Translations under genes and position numbers: made by a program
NCBI GenBank assembly: GCA_946061495.1
Contig: CAMGSV010000020.1
Location: 1-20,755, forward strand
DNA: 20,755 nt
Reading direction: 5' to 3'
DNA from: an uncultured Spirochaetales bacterium
GTDB taxonomy: Bacteria > Spirochaetota > Spirochaetia > Treponematales > Treponemataceae
The notes under the pieces: generated by a model
What the model was told of the DNA's origin: nothing
The model's database searches: none
What the model saw: only the letters and a program-made list of their open reading frames with translations
Shown: positions 1-7,681 of the stretch, piece by piece
Layout of the letters: the number at the start of each line of letters is the position of its first letter
Position numbering within the stretch: the stretch's first letter is position 1

Positions 1-42
1 ATCAGTCCTTAAAATCAGCCTAGCTAAAGTGTCCAATAATTG

Positions 43-61
43 GGGTGCACTTCAAGCACCC
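43..61 (-). terminator. possible terminator of the PIN toxin-antitoxin operon
   Basis: Downstream of the PIN gene on the minus strand there is a 6-bp perfect stem (GGGTGC at 56-61 pairing with GCACCC at 43-48) with a 7-nt loop. The tract that follows (AATTATT) is only partly T-rich, so this is a weak intrinsic terminator or just a hairpin. Confidence 0.35.
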
Positions 62-72
62 ACCAGCCTTGA
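58..72. repeat. 15-bp direct repeat, copy 1
   Basis: ACCCACCAGCCTTGA occurs here and again, identical and in the same orientation, at 852-866. The two copies flank the PIN toxin/antitoxin pair. Each overlaps the terminator-like hairpin region of the gene to its right, so they may be related terminator arms rather than insertion scars. Confidence 0.6.
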
Positions 73-88
73 ACGGCAAAAACCTTCG

Positions 89-514
89 TCAGAGACTACT
101 GGCATCAAACAATTGTATAAAGTCAGCGGGTGTTATGACGGGGACAAAGGTCATGGTAAAATCCTTCGTATTCCTTGTCACAAGATAGTCGGCATTAATC
201 TGCACAGCCGCCTCATTTTGCACTGCATCCCCAAAGTCCTTCCAGGATGAGTTGAGGGCATTCCTGACACATGACTCATCAATCCCAGCGACAGAAACAA
301 CCTCCAAAAGATTTGCAATATGTGCCCTCACCTTCAAGTCATCCTTCTCATATTTATGGACAATGTAATAAATATCGGTGATTGAGGTTGCAGAGACGAA
401 GTAATCTATCCCATGCCCATCACCAAGAACCAACAAGGAACGGCTTTCCTCATAAAAAACTTTATTTTTCAATAGCATGTCAAGGATTATATTTGAATCT
501 AAAAAAACTGTCAT
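89..514 (-). CDS. PIN-domain ribonuclease toxin (VapC-like)
   Basis: A 141-residue PIN-domain protein, probably a Mg2+-dependent ribonuclease toxin. Visible features are the N-terminal strand with Asp6 and Asn8 (FLDSN), an acidic residue near 47 (ITDIYY), DFGDA at 93-97 and a late TRNTKDF segment with Asp118. This set and spacing of acidic residues is typical of PIN domains, and 130-145 residues is the usual length for VapC-like toxins. The start codon overlaps the stop of the upstream antitoxin gene by 4 bp (ATGA), so the two are translationally coupled. The family cleaves RNA, often tRNA or rRNA; the target here cannot be read from sequence. Antitoxin and toxin order matches a standard TA operon. 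Confidence 0.85.
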   Translation of the reverse strand: MTVFLDSNIILDMLLKNKVFYEESRSLLVLGDGHGIDYFVSATSITDIYYIVHKYEKDDLKVRAHIANLLEVVSVAGIDESCVRNALNSSWKDFGDAVQNEAAVQINADYLVTRNTKDFTMTFVPVITPADFIQLFDASSL

Positions 515-744
515 AAAATCTTTTGCCCGGACAACCGCTCATTGCGAATTTCTCTCAGGGACATGGATTCCGAATCGGGAATAATGCCCGTCAGACTATC
601 CAGTACCTCAGCGACTGGACGGCGATTGTGACCTGGGCAGGAATTCTTGTATTGGTTAATAACAAACAACACATACATTTCTATCCTCTTCTGCAAGTCC
701 AAGGGCAGCTCCTGTACCTGCTTCTCCAAAACCGAGAATGACAT
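511..744 (-). CDS. antitoxin of the PIN toxin (DUF2281-like)
   Basis: A 77-residue acidic/helical protein upstream of the PIN gene. The N-terminal part has the LEKQVQELPLDLQKRIEMYVLFV pattern common to DUF2281-type antitoxins (a leucine-rich amphipathic helix after 'LP'). The C-terminal tail has the LREIRNERL segment typical of the toxin-binding end. I chose the ATG at 744 because AGGAGG lies at 749-754, 4 nt upstream; a longer reading from 771 would add nine residues and has no such site. Its stop overlaps the toxin start by 4 bp. Its expected role is to neutralise the toxin and possibly repress the operon, although I see no clear DNA-binding fold. Confidence 0.75.
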   Translation of the reverse strand: MSFSVLEKQVQELPLDLQKRIEMYVLFVINQYKNSCPGHNRRPVAEVLDSLTGIIPDSESMSLREIRNERLSGQKIL

Positions 745-761
745 AAGCCCTCCTGCCTTCA

Positions 762-790
762 ATTCTACCACATTTCACTGGACATGAAAA
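762..790 (-). promoter_or_regulatory. putative sigma-70-type promoter of the toxin-antitoxin operon
   Basis: On the minus strand TTTTCA (785-790) and TAGAAT (762-767) are separated by 17 nt, matching 4/6 and 5/6 of the consensus. Transcription would start about 755, leaving a very short leader that still contains the AGGAGG of the antitoxin gene. Confidence 0.4.
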
Positions 791-832
791 GAAATCCACT
801 ACAAAACCGCCTCACCAGCTGCCCCGCTAAAA

Positions 833-863
833 CAAAAAAGCTGGCAGGAGTACCCACCAGCCT
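833..863 (-). terminator. intrinsic terminator of the ECF S-component gene
   Basis: Immediately after the S-component stop codon the minus strand reads GCTGG-(inner pairs and loop)-CCAGC followed by TTTTTT (the A-run at 833-839 on the plus strand). Stem, loop and T-tract together make a conventional Rho-independent terminator. Confidence 0.7.
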
Positions 864-866
864 TGA
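852..866. repeat. 15-bp direct repeat, copy 2
   Basis: Identical to 58-72. Here it overlaps the upstream arm of the terminator at 833-863. The unit between the two copies holds only the toxin/antitoxin pair and its promoter. Confidence 0.6.
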
Positions 867-878
867 CGTGCCCGCCGC

Positions 879-1493
879 TTATTTGGCCGAATCTATCTCG
901 GACAACTTTGACTTACGCCCAGCTGTCACGTAGACGGCACTGATGATAGCGGTGATGATGATGCCGGCAGCAATGGTCTCTGCCACCGCATTCGGCAAAA
1001 ACAGCAGGAACAGCCCCTTCACCCCACCAACAATGCTCGTCACCTGACCGCCAGCAAAGACAATCATGGCCAGGAACACATAGGTGGTGTGCAGCAAGGT
1101 TCCCACCACTGCCGCAATGGCAGCTGCCAGCACCTTGGGCACCCGCAGCTTCTCAAACCCACGAAACACCACCCATGCCGTCAGCCCAAACAGAACCCGA
1201 GGCAAAATCGAAATGAGGGGATTCGTGAACATGATGCTCAATCCCACAGGATTGCTGATGGCCCGCACCATACTGCTGATGCCAAAAATGGCTCCAATTC
1301 CCAAACCACCGACAGGACCCAGTAGCAATGCCCCTAGGATGGTTGGAATATGCAGGATGGTGACATTCAGCCCCCACGGTGTGGGAATCAGCCCGATGGG
1401 GGTGCTTCCCAATAAAACAGTGAGGGCTCCCAGAACCCCAATAAAGGCGATTTTCCGTGTAACAGACAATCGCTGCGCGCCAGTCGCTTCCAT
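879..1493 (-). CDS. ECF transporter substrate-binding (S) component
   Basis: A 204-residue integral membrane protein with about six hydrophobic segments and short loops, the size and character of S components of energy-coupling-factor transporters. The stretch HIPTILGALLLGPVGGLGIG (48-67) resembles the 'HIP..IGA...GP..G...G' signature of the PanT/QueT-like S-component group. S components bind a vitamin or metabolite and couple to EcfT/EcfA1/EcfA2, none of which is encoded here, so it would use a shared module from elsewhere in the genome (group II). I cannot fix the substrate; pantothenate-type is a guess. The start is supported by AGGAGG 8 nt upstream. It has its own promoter and terminator, so it is a stand-alone gene, not part of the surface-polymer operon. 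Confidence 0.8.
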   Translation of the reverse strand: MEATGAQRLSVTRKIAFIGVLGALTVLLGSTPIGLIPTPWGLNVTILHIPTILGALLLGPVGGLGIGAIFGISSMVRAISNPVGLSIMFTNPLISILPRVLFGLTAWVVFRGFEKLRVPKVLAAAIAAVVGTLLHTTYVFLAMIVFAGGQVTSIVGGVKGLFLLFLPNAVAETIAAGIIITAIISAVYVTAGRKSKLSEIDSAK

Positions 1494-1514
1494 AGTTTTT
1501 CCTCCTATAATGCA

Positions 1515-1543
1515 CTTATACAGGAATTGCCCGATAAAAACAA
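1515..1543 (-). promoter_or_regulatory. putative promoter of the ECF S-component gene
   Basis: Minus strand: TTGTTT (538-543 of the second kilobase, i.e. 1538-1543), 17-nt spacer, TATAAG (1515-1520, 5/6). Transcription would begin near 1508, just ahead of the ribosome binding site, leaving no room for a riboswitch in this transcript. Confidence 0.45.
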
Positions 1544-1710
1544 GACATGATCCCTAAAATCTCGAAAATTAGTTTACCGTCATTTTTTACCAGCCGTCGA
1601 CTTCACAGGATTCACGGACGCATTCAGCTGAACATGCAATTAAGCCGACCAGGAGAATTTCCGGCCAGCCCTTGTCTTAGTACACCCACCTTTCCAGGAG
1701 GCGTGAATGA

Positions 1711-3540
1711 TTATAATTCGAGTCCTTGCAGAGCAGAGATCAAGGCATCGTTATCCTTTTTATCTCGAATTGCAAGGCGAATGTATCTCCCATCGTCAAA
1801 GCAACGCTTTCCAGTCAAGTCTTTGATGAAGATATTATGCCTTTCCACCAGATACAGCGCCAATTCTTTTGCCAAAACCGAACCATCCAGGCGACAAATG
1901 ACATAATTCGCTTGGCTGGGAAAGACTTTCACGTTCTTGATCCGGGAAAGCTGAGAAATAAAACGAGCCCTTTCTTTTACAATGGAGTCACAGGCAGCAA
2001 AATATGTCTTGTTATATTTCTCGTAAATCTGTAGATAATACTCTGCAAAGGAATTGATATTCCAAATGGAATTCTTCTTACGGATTTTGCCGATGCACTC
2101 CTTGTCCGAACAGGCCAAGATTCCCAATCGCAATCCAGGGACACCATAACTTTTACTGATGGATTTAACCACTATCACATTAGGATGCTCCACCAGGAAA
2201 TCTTCCTCCAACAAGGAATAACGACGTTCCGCCTCCGCAAAATCAATGAAGGACTCATCAAAAACAAGCTTTATCCCTGTATCCCGCAGCTGGGTGCACA
2301 GTTCATGCATCTCTGCCTTGTCGATAAAATTCCCGGAGGGATTATCAGGATTTATCAGCAATACAGCGTTCGCTTGGTTTTCAATCACCGTCTTCAAAAT
2401 GTCACCGGCAGTGTACCTGAAGTCCTGAGCCGAAGTATCCATGGGAACAATCTGACAATTGGCAAACCGCTCAGGATACTCATTAAAAGTAGGGAATGGA
2501 ACTACAATCTTTCCAGAAATGTGTTCACCCAAAGAAGAAATCAATTCAGCTGCTCCATTCCCCACCACGATATAATCTGGCAACAGGTTGAAAATTTTTC
2601 CTGCCAAAAGACTCTGCTGAGCCGCTCCGCTCGGATACTGTGTGAGCAAGGTCTTGAAACTTGCCGTCAACTCATCAACCATCTTTTGCGGCGGAAAATA
2701 AGGATTCACTAGATAGCAAAAATCCTTCAACTCAGGGAATCTCCAATATCCGCCATAACGCTTCTGCAGCATCTCAAGCTTTGCCTCGCATTGGGCAAAT
2801 CGATTTTCTGCTATGGCCAAGTCCGCTGGATCATCAATTTCATACCAATCATCACCAGGAACCGGTAGCCCCTTCAATGTTGAGGCTGACAAGAAGGAAA
2901 GCACCTTGAGCACCTGCTCGTAGTACTCGTTCGTTCCAAAGGCTTTCTGGTATGCCTCCAAGAAAGGAACATAGCACTTCTTGGAGAATTCAGCTGAGAA
3001 TTTATAGATATTCACTGTCTTGAAATATGAGTTGGTATCTTTCCAGTCAAAATTCGCCTTGTCAAGGATACCTGTAATATTCCTCTCTTCGTCCAGGAGA
3101 GCACAGGTTCCGTCCATCCATGGCTCAAAGCGTGATACAACCGCACTATTTGCATCAGGACTTTCGATCAGTTTCGTGATGATTTCCGGCTTGAAAATCA
3201 AGTCACTTTCCAAAAGGATGGTGTCATCCTTTACAAGCTCGCCACAAGCGAGGAAGAGGGAATAAATATTGTTTGTTTTATCAAAAATCGGATTCTCAAT
3301 ATATTGAATTTCCATCCCATTGAGATTCCCTTCATTAAATCTGGAGGCAATGAAGTCAATCAATACCTGACTTTTATAGCCAACTACAATCACCAGTTTT
3401 TTGATGTTGTTTTGTACCAGCGACTCTATGGCATACTCAATGAGCGTCTTACCATTGACTGACACCATACATTTAGTGGCATCCTGAGTATATCTTCCCA
3501 ATCGCTTGCCCATTCCCGCTGCTAAAATCAATGCCTGCAT
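1711..3540 (-). CDS. bifunctional sugar/phosphonate-type nucleotidyltransferase - PLP aminotransferase fusion (PntC-like)
   Basis: A 609-residue two-domain protein. Residues 1-250 are a LicC/RmlA-like nucleotidyltransferase: ILAAGMGKRLG (5-15), KCMVSVNGK (23-31), the metal-binding Asp in LLESD (109-113) and DDWYEIDDPADL (230-241). Residues 265-609 are a class I/II aminotransferase of the HisC/CobD type: NPDNPSG (398-404), FDES (427-430) and the PLP lysine 463 in SISKSYGVPGLRLG. This domain order is known in PntC-type proteins, which make CMP-2-aminoethylphosphonate and carry the transaminase in the same chain. No PEP mutase or phosphonopyruvate decarboxylase gene lies in the window, so an amino-alcohol phosphate or other substrate is possible. 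GGAGG lies 6 nt before the ATG; it follows the CDP-glycerol-type gene after a 24-bp gap and ends the operon. No clear terminator follows it. Confidence 0.8.
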   Translation of the reverse strand: MQALILAAGMGKRLGRYTQDATKCMVSVNGKTLIEYAIESLVQNNIKKLVIVVGYKSQVLIDFIASRFNEGNLNGMEIQYIENPIFDKTNNIYSLFLACGELVKDDTILLESDLIFKPEIITKLIESPDANSAVVSRFEPWMDGTCALLDEERNITGILDKANFDWKDTNSYFKTVNIYKFSAEFSKKCYVPFLEAYQKAFGTNEYYEQVLKVLSFLSASTLKGLPVPGDDWYEIDDPADLAIAENRFAQCEAKLEMLQKRYGGYWRFPELKDFCYLVNPYFPPQKMVDELTASFKTLLTQYPSGAAQQSLLAGKIFNLLPDYIVVGNGAAELISSLGEHISGKIVVPFPTFNEYPERFANCQIVPMDTSAQDFRYTAGDILKTVIENQANAVLLINPDNPSGNFIDKAEMHELCTQLRDTGIKLVFDESFIDFAEAERRYSLLEEDFLVEHPNVIVVKSISKSYGVPGLRLGILACSDKECIGKIRKKNSIWNINSFAEYYLQIYEKYNKTYFAACDSIVKERARFISQLSRIKNVKVFPSQANYVICRLDGSVLAKELALYLVERHNIFIKDLTGKRCFDDGRYIRLAIRDKKDNDALISALQGLEL

Positions 3541-3564
3541 ATTTTTCCTCCTTATCTACAGCAG

Positions 3565-4803
3565 CTATTTTCCCAACGGAACGCTTGTCATATAATCGAC
3601 GATTTTCTTGCCAGCCTCGCCACGACGCATCCAGGCGGCGTCCTTGGCCTCCCTCCTCCTTCTGGCCAATTCCTGACTGTCACTGGCAGCCTCAATGACT
3701 TGCTTAATATTGGGGAACTCTTCCTCCTTCAGCTCAACGCCGATTTCCCGCAATGTCTTGAACTGCCAGATATTCTTTCCGCCATCAATATCATAGGCAT
3801 CGTAAGGGCGCAAGTCTAAATCTGCATTTACGTACATCACCGGCTTGTCGCACAAGAAGGTGTAGTCGTAGATAATTCCAGAAAAGTCAGAAATCATAAT
3901 GTCAGATTTCTTCATGGCATAAATATTGTCCCGCTCATAATCCCATTCCACGTTGGATTTATCCTTGTACCGTGATTCCAGCCGAGTTAAAAGCTCTGCC
4001 TCAGACTTTTTGGACTGGGGATGGGGCCGAATAATGATACGCCAGCCTGTTGCCACCAATGGATCCAGTAACTTTTCGCCATAACGAGATAACAATGCAG
4101 AAACACCCCAAGAAGGAGACACTAAAACAGTGAAAGGATGATTCTCCTCAGAAGGAATAGCACTCATTTTGTTGTTCAAGGTATCAAGATAGGGACAACC
4201 TACCGTTACCAATTCCTTTGTTGCAATTCCACGCTGACTTTCCAAGGTACGGATATCCGCTGCCTGATAATCACCTGTCAGCAACACTGAATCAAAATAG
4301 TCTACACCAAAGAGACGGTACATGGTGGCATCGCTGGCAGCGTGAAGGATGTGGGCGTAATGCTTAACCCGCTTACTTCGCTTGAGCTGATACACATTCA
4401 GGCCTGGTGTGGTCATAAGCACCACGCCAGCAGAAAGCATATTCAGCCGCACAAAGGCCTTGTTTCCCTCTCCTATAAACTCAGGCTTTACATATTTGTA
4501 GCCCTGTTCAAAAACGGGATCTTTTTCTGCAGAAGTGTAATAGGTAAGCTCTAATTGCCGCTTCTCAAACTCATCACACACCGGTTTGAACAAGTTCCAG
4601 TACTGCATGCCTTCGTTGTATACCACGTACTGCTTAAAATTATTATCCGTAAGGGCAACTCCATCTTTTTTTGCCCCAAACAAGAGCTTTGCCTTAAGAA
4701 TTGCTGCCCGCCCCAAAAAGTACAAGGTAGCAATAGCACCAATCAAAATAGAAAAAAGCATACTCCCCGTACCGGGATCTATGTACAACAAAAACTGTGT
4801 CAC
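3565..4803 (-). CDS. membrane-anchored CDP-glycerol glycerophosphotransferase family protein (TagB/TagF-like)
   Basis: A 412-residue protein with an N-terminal membrane helix (about 16-36) preceded by YIDPGTGS (7-14), then a GT-B-like glycerophosphotransferase domain. Recognisable motifs are HILHAAS (151-157), RPHPQS (259-264) and DIMISDFSGIIYD (301-313), the conserved phosphate- and CMP-binding region of the Glyphos_transf family. Members transfer glycerol- or ribitol-phosphate (or related) units from CDP-activated donors to surface polymers at the inner face of the membrane. I use GTG at 4803: it overlaps the preceding stop by 4 bp (GTGA) and has GGAGG 7 nt upstream; an ATG 60 nt earlier would lie inside the previous gene. 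The actual alditol-phosphate donor is unknown and no tagD-like enzyme is present, but the next gene supplies a nucleotidyltransferase. Confidence 0.82.
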   Translation of the reverse strand: MTQFLLYIDPGTGSMLFSILIGAIATLYFLGRAAILKAKLLFGAKKDGVALTDNNFKQYVVYNEGMQYWNLFKPVCDEFEKRQLELTYYTSAEKDPVFEQGYKYVKPEFIGEGNKAFVRLNMLSAGVVLMTTPGLNVYQLKRSKRVKHYAHILHAASDATMYRLFGVDYFDSVLLTGDYQAADIRTLESQRGIATKELVTVGCPYLDTLNNKMSAIPSEENHPFTVLVSPSWGVSALLSRYGEKLLDPLVATGWRIIIRPHPQSKKSEAELLTRLESRYKDKSNVEWDYERDNIYAMKKSDIMISDFSGIIYDYTFLCDKPVMYVNADLDLRPYDAYDIDGGKNIWQFKTLREIGVELKEEEFPNIKQVIEAASDSQELARRRREAKDAAWMRRGEAGKKIVDYMTSVPLGK

Positions 4804-7496
4804 TGTGGAACCTCCTGCGTCCAATTGCTGTCTATGAAGATATTGTCCTTCACATGGTACCAAAGGTCATCCCGTACGGTAAAGACATAATCACTTTTGC
4901 CATGGTGAGGCATGAAAATATCATCGGTGGTAATGTACACACCGTCAGTCTTCGCATCTGAATTCACCGGATTACCAGTAAAGGGATTCACAGGGTTGTC
5001 CACAATTCCTTCTATGGCAAGCGTCGGCACATCAGCCACCGTCATAAAGCTCATTTCCGTCCTGATTTCGCCATGGGAGTCAAAATCTTTGAACAACAAC
5101 AAGGCATGATAGTCATCCTTGTTATTATGGGTTAAACCAGGCTTGTCATACCCCTCCGATGCCTTCTCTCCATCTCCCATACCGTGATCGGAGACGATGA
5201 TGATTCGGGTGTTGTCGTAGACACCATTCTCCTTGAGGTAATTGAACCAGTTGGCAAGCGATTGATAAGTAAGAGCATTCACATCGTATGCACGAGAATT
5301 AGGATAGCTAACTGATTTAGAATCAAGTAAATCAAGGAATAAGACATCCTCATCACTATGTGTCGCTTCATTTGTAATAACAAGCAGTGAATTTGTCTCT
5401 GCACTGAAATCTGCCAATTCATTCAAATAGTGAAAGGGTGCATACCAGTCAAGAACAGAGTCAATATCATCAATAGCCTCACTATTCCACCATGATCCCT
5501 TGTAATACATCACGGGACGAACCACGCAGGGCATTTCCCGGAACAAGCTGACCCAAAGCAGATTTCTTTTGACACCATATTCAAGATTGTCATCTAACTC
5601 GTCGCTGACCAGTTCTTTCTTGAATTTTCCGGTATACTTGCCATTCAAGCTGATTCCTTCAATCATGTCATACCCATCAGTAAATCTCATATCGGCTACG
5701 TAACTGTAATTACCCCAGGAAGTGTCGGACATGATGGCAGAAAAATCTGCCTGTTCTGTCAAAATTCGTGGTATGAGCAACAATGCCTCGTTGTGCTTGT
5801 CCTTCAGCAACTGGTCGGAACGAGAATTTATCTGATCAGGTGTATACTCGTACCCACCGTACAGGGGAGGAGTACCAATTAAGGTATGGCTGTTGTAAGC
5901 TAAGGCATTCTTGTAATACACAAATCCCGTGAATGTATCCCTGATTTTCGGCTGGTCGGCAAGAATATACTCAAAATAAGAACTTTCCGCTCGGTCCAAC
6001 ATCAGCACCACCACATTCTTCCCTGTCTTGGACAGATGGTACACTGGTTCCAGCTCCGATGCCTCACTGGCTCCTGCTCCAGCCACCTCTTGGAAACTTT
6101 TATACTCCCTGTTGATAGTGGTGATGTTGATTATCCCAAAGGCAACAAAGGAAATGGTGGCCACAAGACAGACGGAAGAAAGGATGCGCTGTCGCTTCCA
6201 CCCCAACAATGCCATCACCGCTACTGCCACCAGACACAATACCACTAAGTTCACCAGCATATACCCCATGGTCGGATTTACAAATCCATCCGTAAACCGC
6301 AAGGTCACGTCCATGGAACCATAGTTTCCCGTGAACACATAGGCGTTCAGCAGGGCCCAGGTCAAGCCCACCGCAAAGAGGGCTGCCAGCAGGCTCTGAA
6401 TTTTTTCCCGGAACAAGAAGAAGATGCAGCAGGGCCAGAACAGAAACAGACCCACCGCCTGCCACCAGGAATCCAGCAGGAAAGCACGGGGATTGCCATA
6501 CTCACCGATATTAGAAAATTCCTGCACAGAAGAAGCAATCAGCGAGGAGGGTAGCACCAGTCCCGCCAGCACCGCCAAGGCAGCAGCACCAAACAGGAAC
6601 AGCCACCGCCGAGTCCTGCCGTCTGCCATCAGTCCAGACAGGGGGTGCGCCAGCAGCCACTCCACACCCCTCACTGCCAGGGGGGCTAGCATCAGACAGC
6701 TCAGCGGCACCACCGCAGCCAGCCGTTTGCCCATGCTGGCTCCACCGTCATAGATGAACAGCACGTAGGCCCCGGCAAACACAATGCCAGCGCACATCAG
6801 GATGTACAGCACCCACACCGGATGCTTGAGCTTGTAGAAGATGTTCTTTACCAGGGAGAACACATTGTTCATGGTCCAGTACAGCACCAGTCCTGCGGGG
6901 GAATTGTACAGCAGCACCAGGAACAGCAGGGCCATGCCGTAAATCTGGGCCTTCTCCTTGAAGGGGAAGCCCTTGGTGTAGATGGCCCCCGCCACAATGT
7001 TGATGACGGTCATGGCCATGGGCAGCACGTTCACCTCAAAGCCTCCGATGCTGAACAGGGCGTCCGGCGCACCCATGTCCCGGATGAACAGGAAGCTCTG
7101 GCCCTGCAACGCCGGCAGGCTGGAAAGGCAGCTGTAGGCCGCCATGAAGAAGGGTACCTGTATCAGAAGACCGAAGCTTGAGCGCAGGGCCATCATGGGA
7201 TGGTAGTGGTTCTGCCGATAATAAGTGGACAGTATCATGTACTGCTCGTCCCCCTTGAACACCGCCTTTATCCTGTCCACCCCACCCTTGAGCCTGGCCT
7301 GGGTGTCTCGCTCCAGCTGCTGCCACTTCTCCGCCACGATGTACAGGGGCAGGCACAGCACCGTCACCACAAAGCTCACCCCCATGATGGCGATTCCTGT
7401 GTTGCTGAACAGCTTGTCGAACAGCATGAAGGCTATCTCTATCACCTGCACCAGCGGATACAGGATGACGGTGTATACTATGTCAACCAAGTTCAT
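4800..7496 (-). CDS. YidC/Oxa1-like domain fused to a membrane sulfatase/LTA-synthase-like domain
   Basis: An 898-residue protein. Residues 1-225 read as a YidC/Oxa1 insertase: N-terminal helices, a charged loop (58-100), LLIQVPFFMAAY (110-121) aligned with the usual 'LIQ.P...A.Y', FLFIRDMGAPD (135-145), and the final pair of helices ending at LLYNSPAGLVLYWTMNNVFSLV. Residues 226-460 hold about six more membrane helices. Residues 490-890 form an outward-facing alkaline-phosphatase/sulfatase-fold domain: MLDRAESSY (499-507), a probable nucleophile region YNSHTLIGTPPLYGGYE (534-550, Thr538 candidate), and the metal site IIIVSDHGMGDG (766-775). This family moves phosphoglycerol or phosphoethanolamine from lipids to surface polymers. 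GAGGAG lies 11 nt before the ATG. The insertase half is GC-rich and the catalytic half AT-richer, suggesting an assembled gene. Insertase activity is doubtful; the domain may be a platform or substrate channel. Confidence 0.85.
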   Translation of the reverse strand: MNLVDIVYTVILYPLVQVIEIAFMLFDKLFSNTGIAIMGVSFVVTVLCLPLYIVAEKWQQLERDTQARLKGGVDRIKAVFKGDEQYMILSTYYRQNHYHPMMALRSSFGLLIQVPFFMAAYSCLSSLPALQGQSFLFIRDMGAPDALFSIGGFEVNVLPMAMTVINIVAGAIYTKGFPFKEKAQIYGMALLFLVLLYNSPAGLVLYWTMNNVFSLVKNIFYKLKHPVWVLYILMCAGIVFAGAYVLFIYDGGASMGKRLAAVVPLSCLMLAPLAVRGVEWLLAHPLSGLMADGRTRRWLFLFGAAALAVLAGLVLPSSLIASSVQEFSNIGEYGNPRAFLLDSWWQAVGLFLFWPCCIFFLFREKIQSLLAALFAVGLTWALLNAYVFTGNYGSMDVTLRFTDGFVNPTMGYMLVNLVVLCLVAVAVMALLGWKRQRILSSVCLVATISFVAFGIINITTINREYKSFQEVAGAGASEASELEPVYHLSKTGKNVVVLMLDRAESSYFEYILADQPKIRDTFTGFVYYKNALAYNSHTLIGTPPLYGGYEYTPDQINSRSDQLLKDKHNEALLLIPRILTEQADFSAIMSDTSWGNYSYVADMRFTDGYDMIEGISLNGKYTGKFKKELVSDELDDNLEYGVKRNLLWVSLFREMPCVVRPVMYYKGSWWNSEAIDDIDSVLDWYAPFHYLNELADFSAETNSLLVITNEATHSDEDVLFLDLLDSKSVSYPNSRAYDVNALTYQSLANWFNYLKENGVYDNTRIIIVSDHGMGDGEKASEGYDKPGLTHNNKDDYHALLLFKDFDSHGEIRTEMSFMTVADVPTLAIEGIVDNPVNPFTGNPVNSDAKTDGVYITTDDIFMPHHGKSDYVFTVRDDLWYHVKDNIFIDSNWTQEVPQ

Positions 7497-7550
7497 CTAA
7501 AAAATTGCTCCTCACTATTGGTATACTTATATCAAACAAAATTATGGACA

Positions 7551-7579
7551 ATTATACACAAGTCCATGCTATTTGAACA
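7551..7579 (-). promoter_or_regulatory. putative promoter of the YidC-sulfatase operon
   Basis: Minus strand: a perfect TATAAT (7551-7556) with a poor -35 (TGTTCA, 7574-7579) at 17 nt, 55 nt before the start codon. It lies downstream of a terminator, which argues that the genes at 1711-7496 form a separate transcription unit. Confidence 0.4.
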
Positions 7580-7614
7580 GATGCACTCATTTCTCCTTAG
7601 TTTTTAAATCAACC

Positions 7615-7645
7615 AAAAAAAATTGCAGTACACTGCATTTTTATT
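7615..7645 (-). terminator. intrinsic terminator after the GT4 gene
   Basis: Minus strand reads an A-rich tract, TGCAG-TGTA-CTGCA, then a run of eight T. The short stem is extended by A/T pairs of the flanking tracts. It closes the nine-gene operon that starts with ugd. The reverse direction also has a T-run, so it could act both ways, but no plus-strand gene ends here. Confidence 0.6.
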
Positions 7646-7681
7646 GTTAAATATAAAGAATAATGCACTGAACTTCATTTT

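Noticed and set aside
1084..1557. Plus-strand reading frame of 157 codons opposite the ECF S-component gene
   Set aside because: It is antisense to a clear membrane-protein gene, with no ribosome binding site or recognisable product; a shadow frame.
1494..1710. Riboswitch upstream of the ECF S-component gene
   Set aside because: I could not fit TPP, FMN, cobalamin, THF or preQ1 consensus cores, and the likely promoter at 1515-1543 starts the transcript downstream of most of this region.
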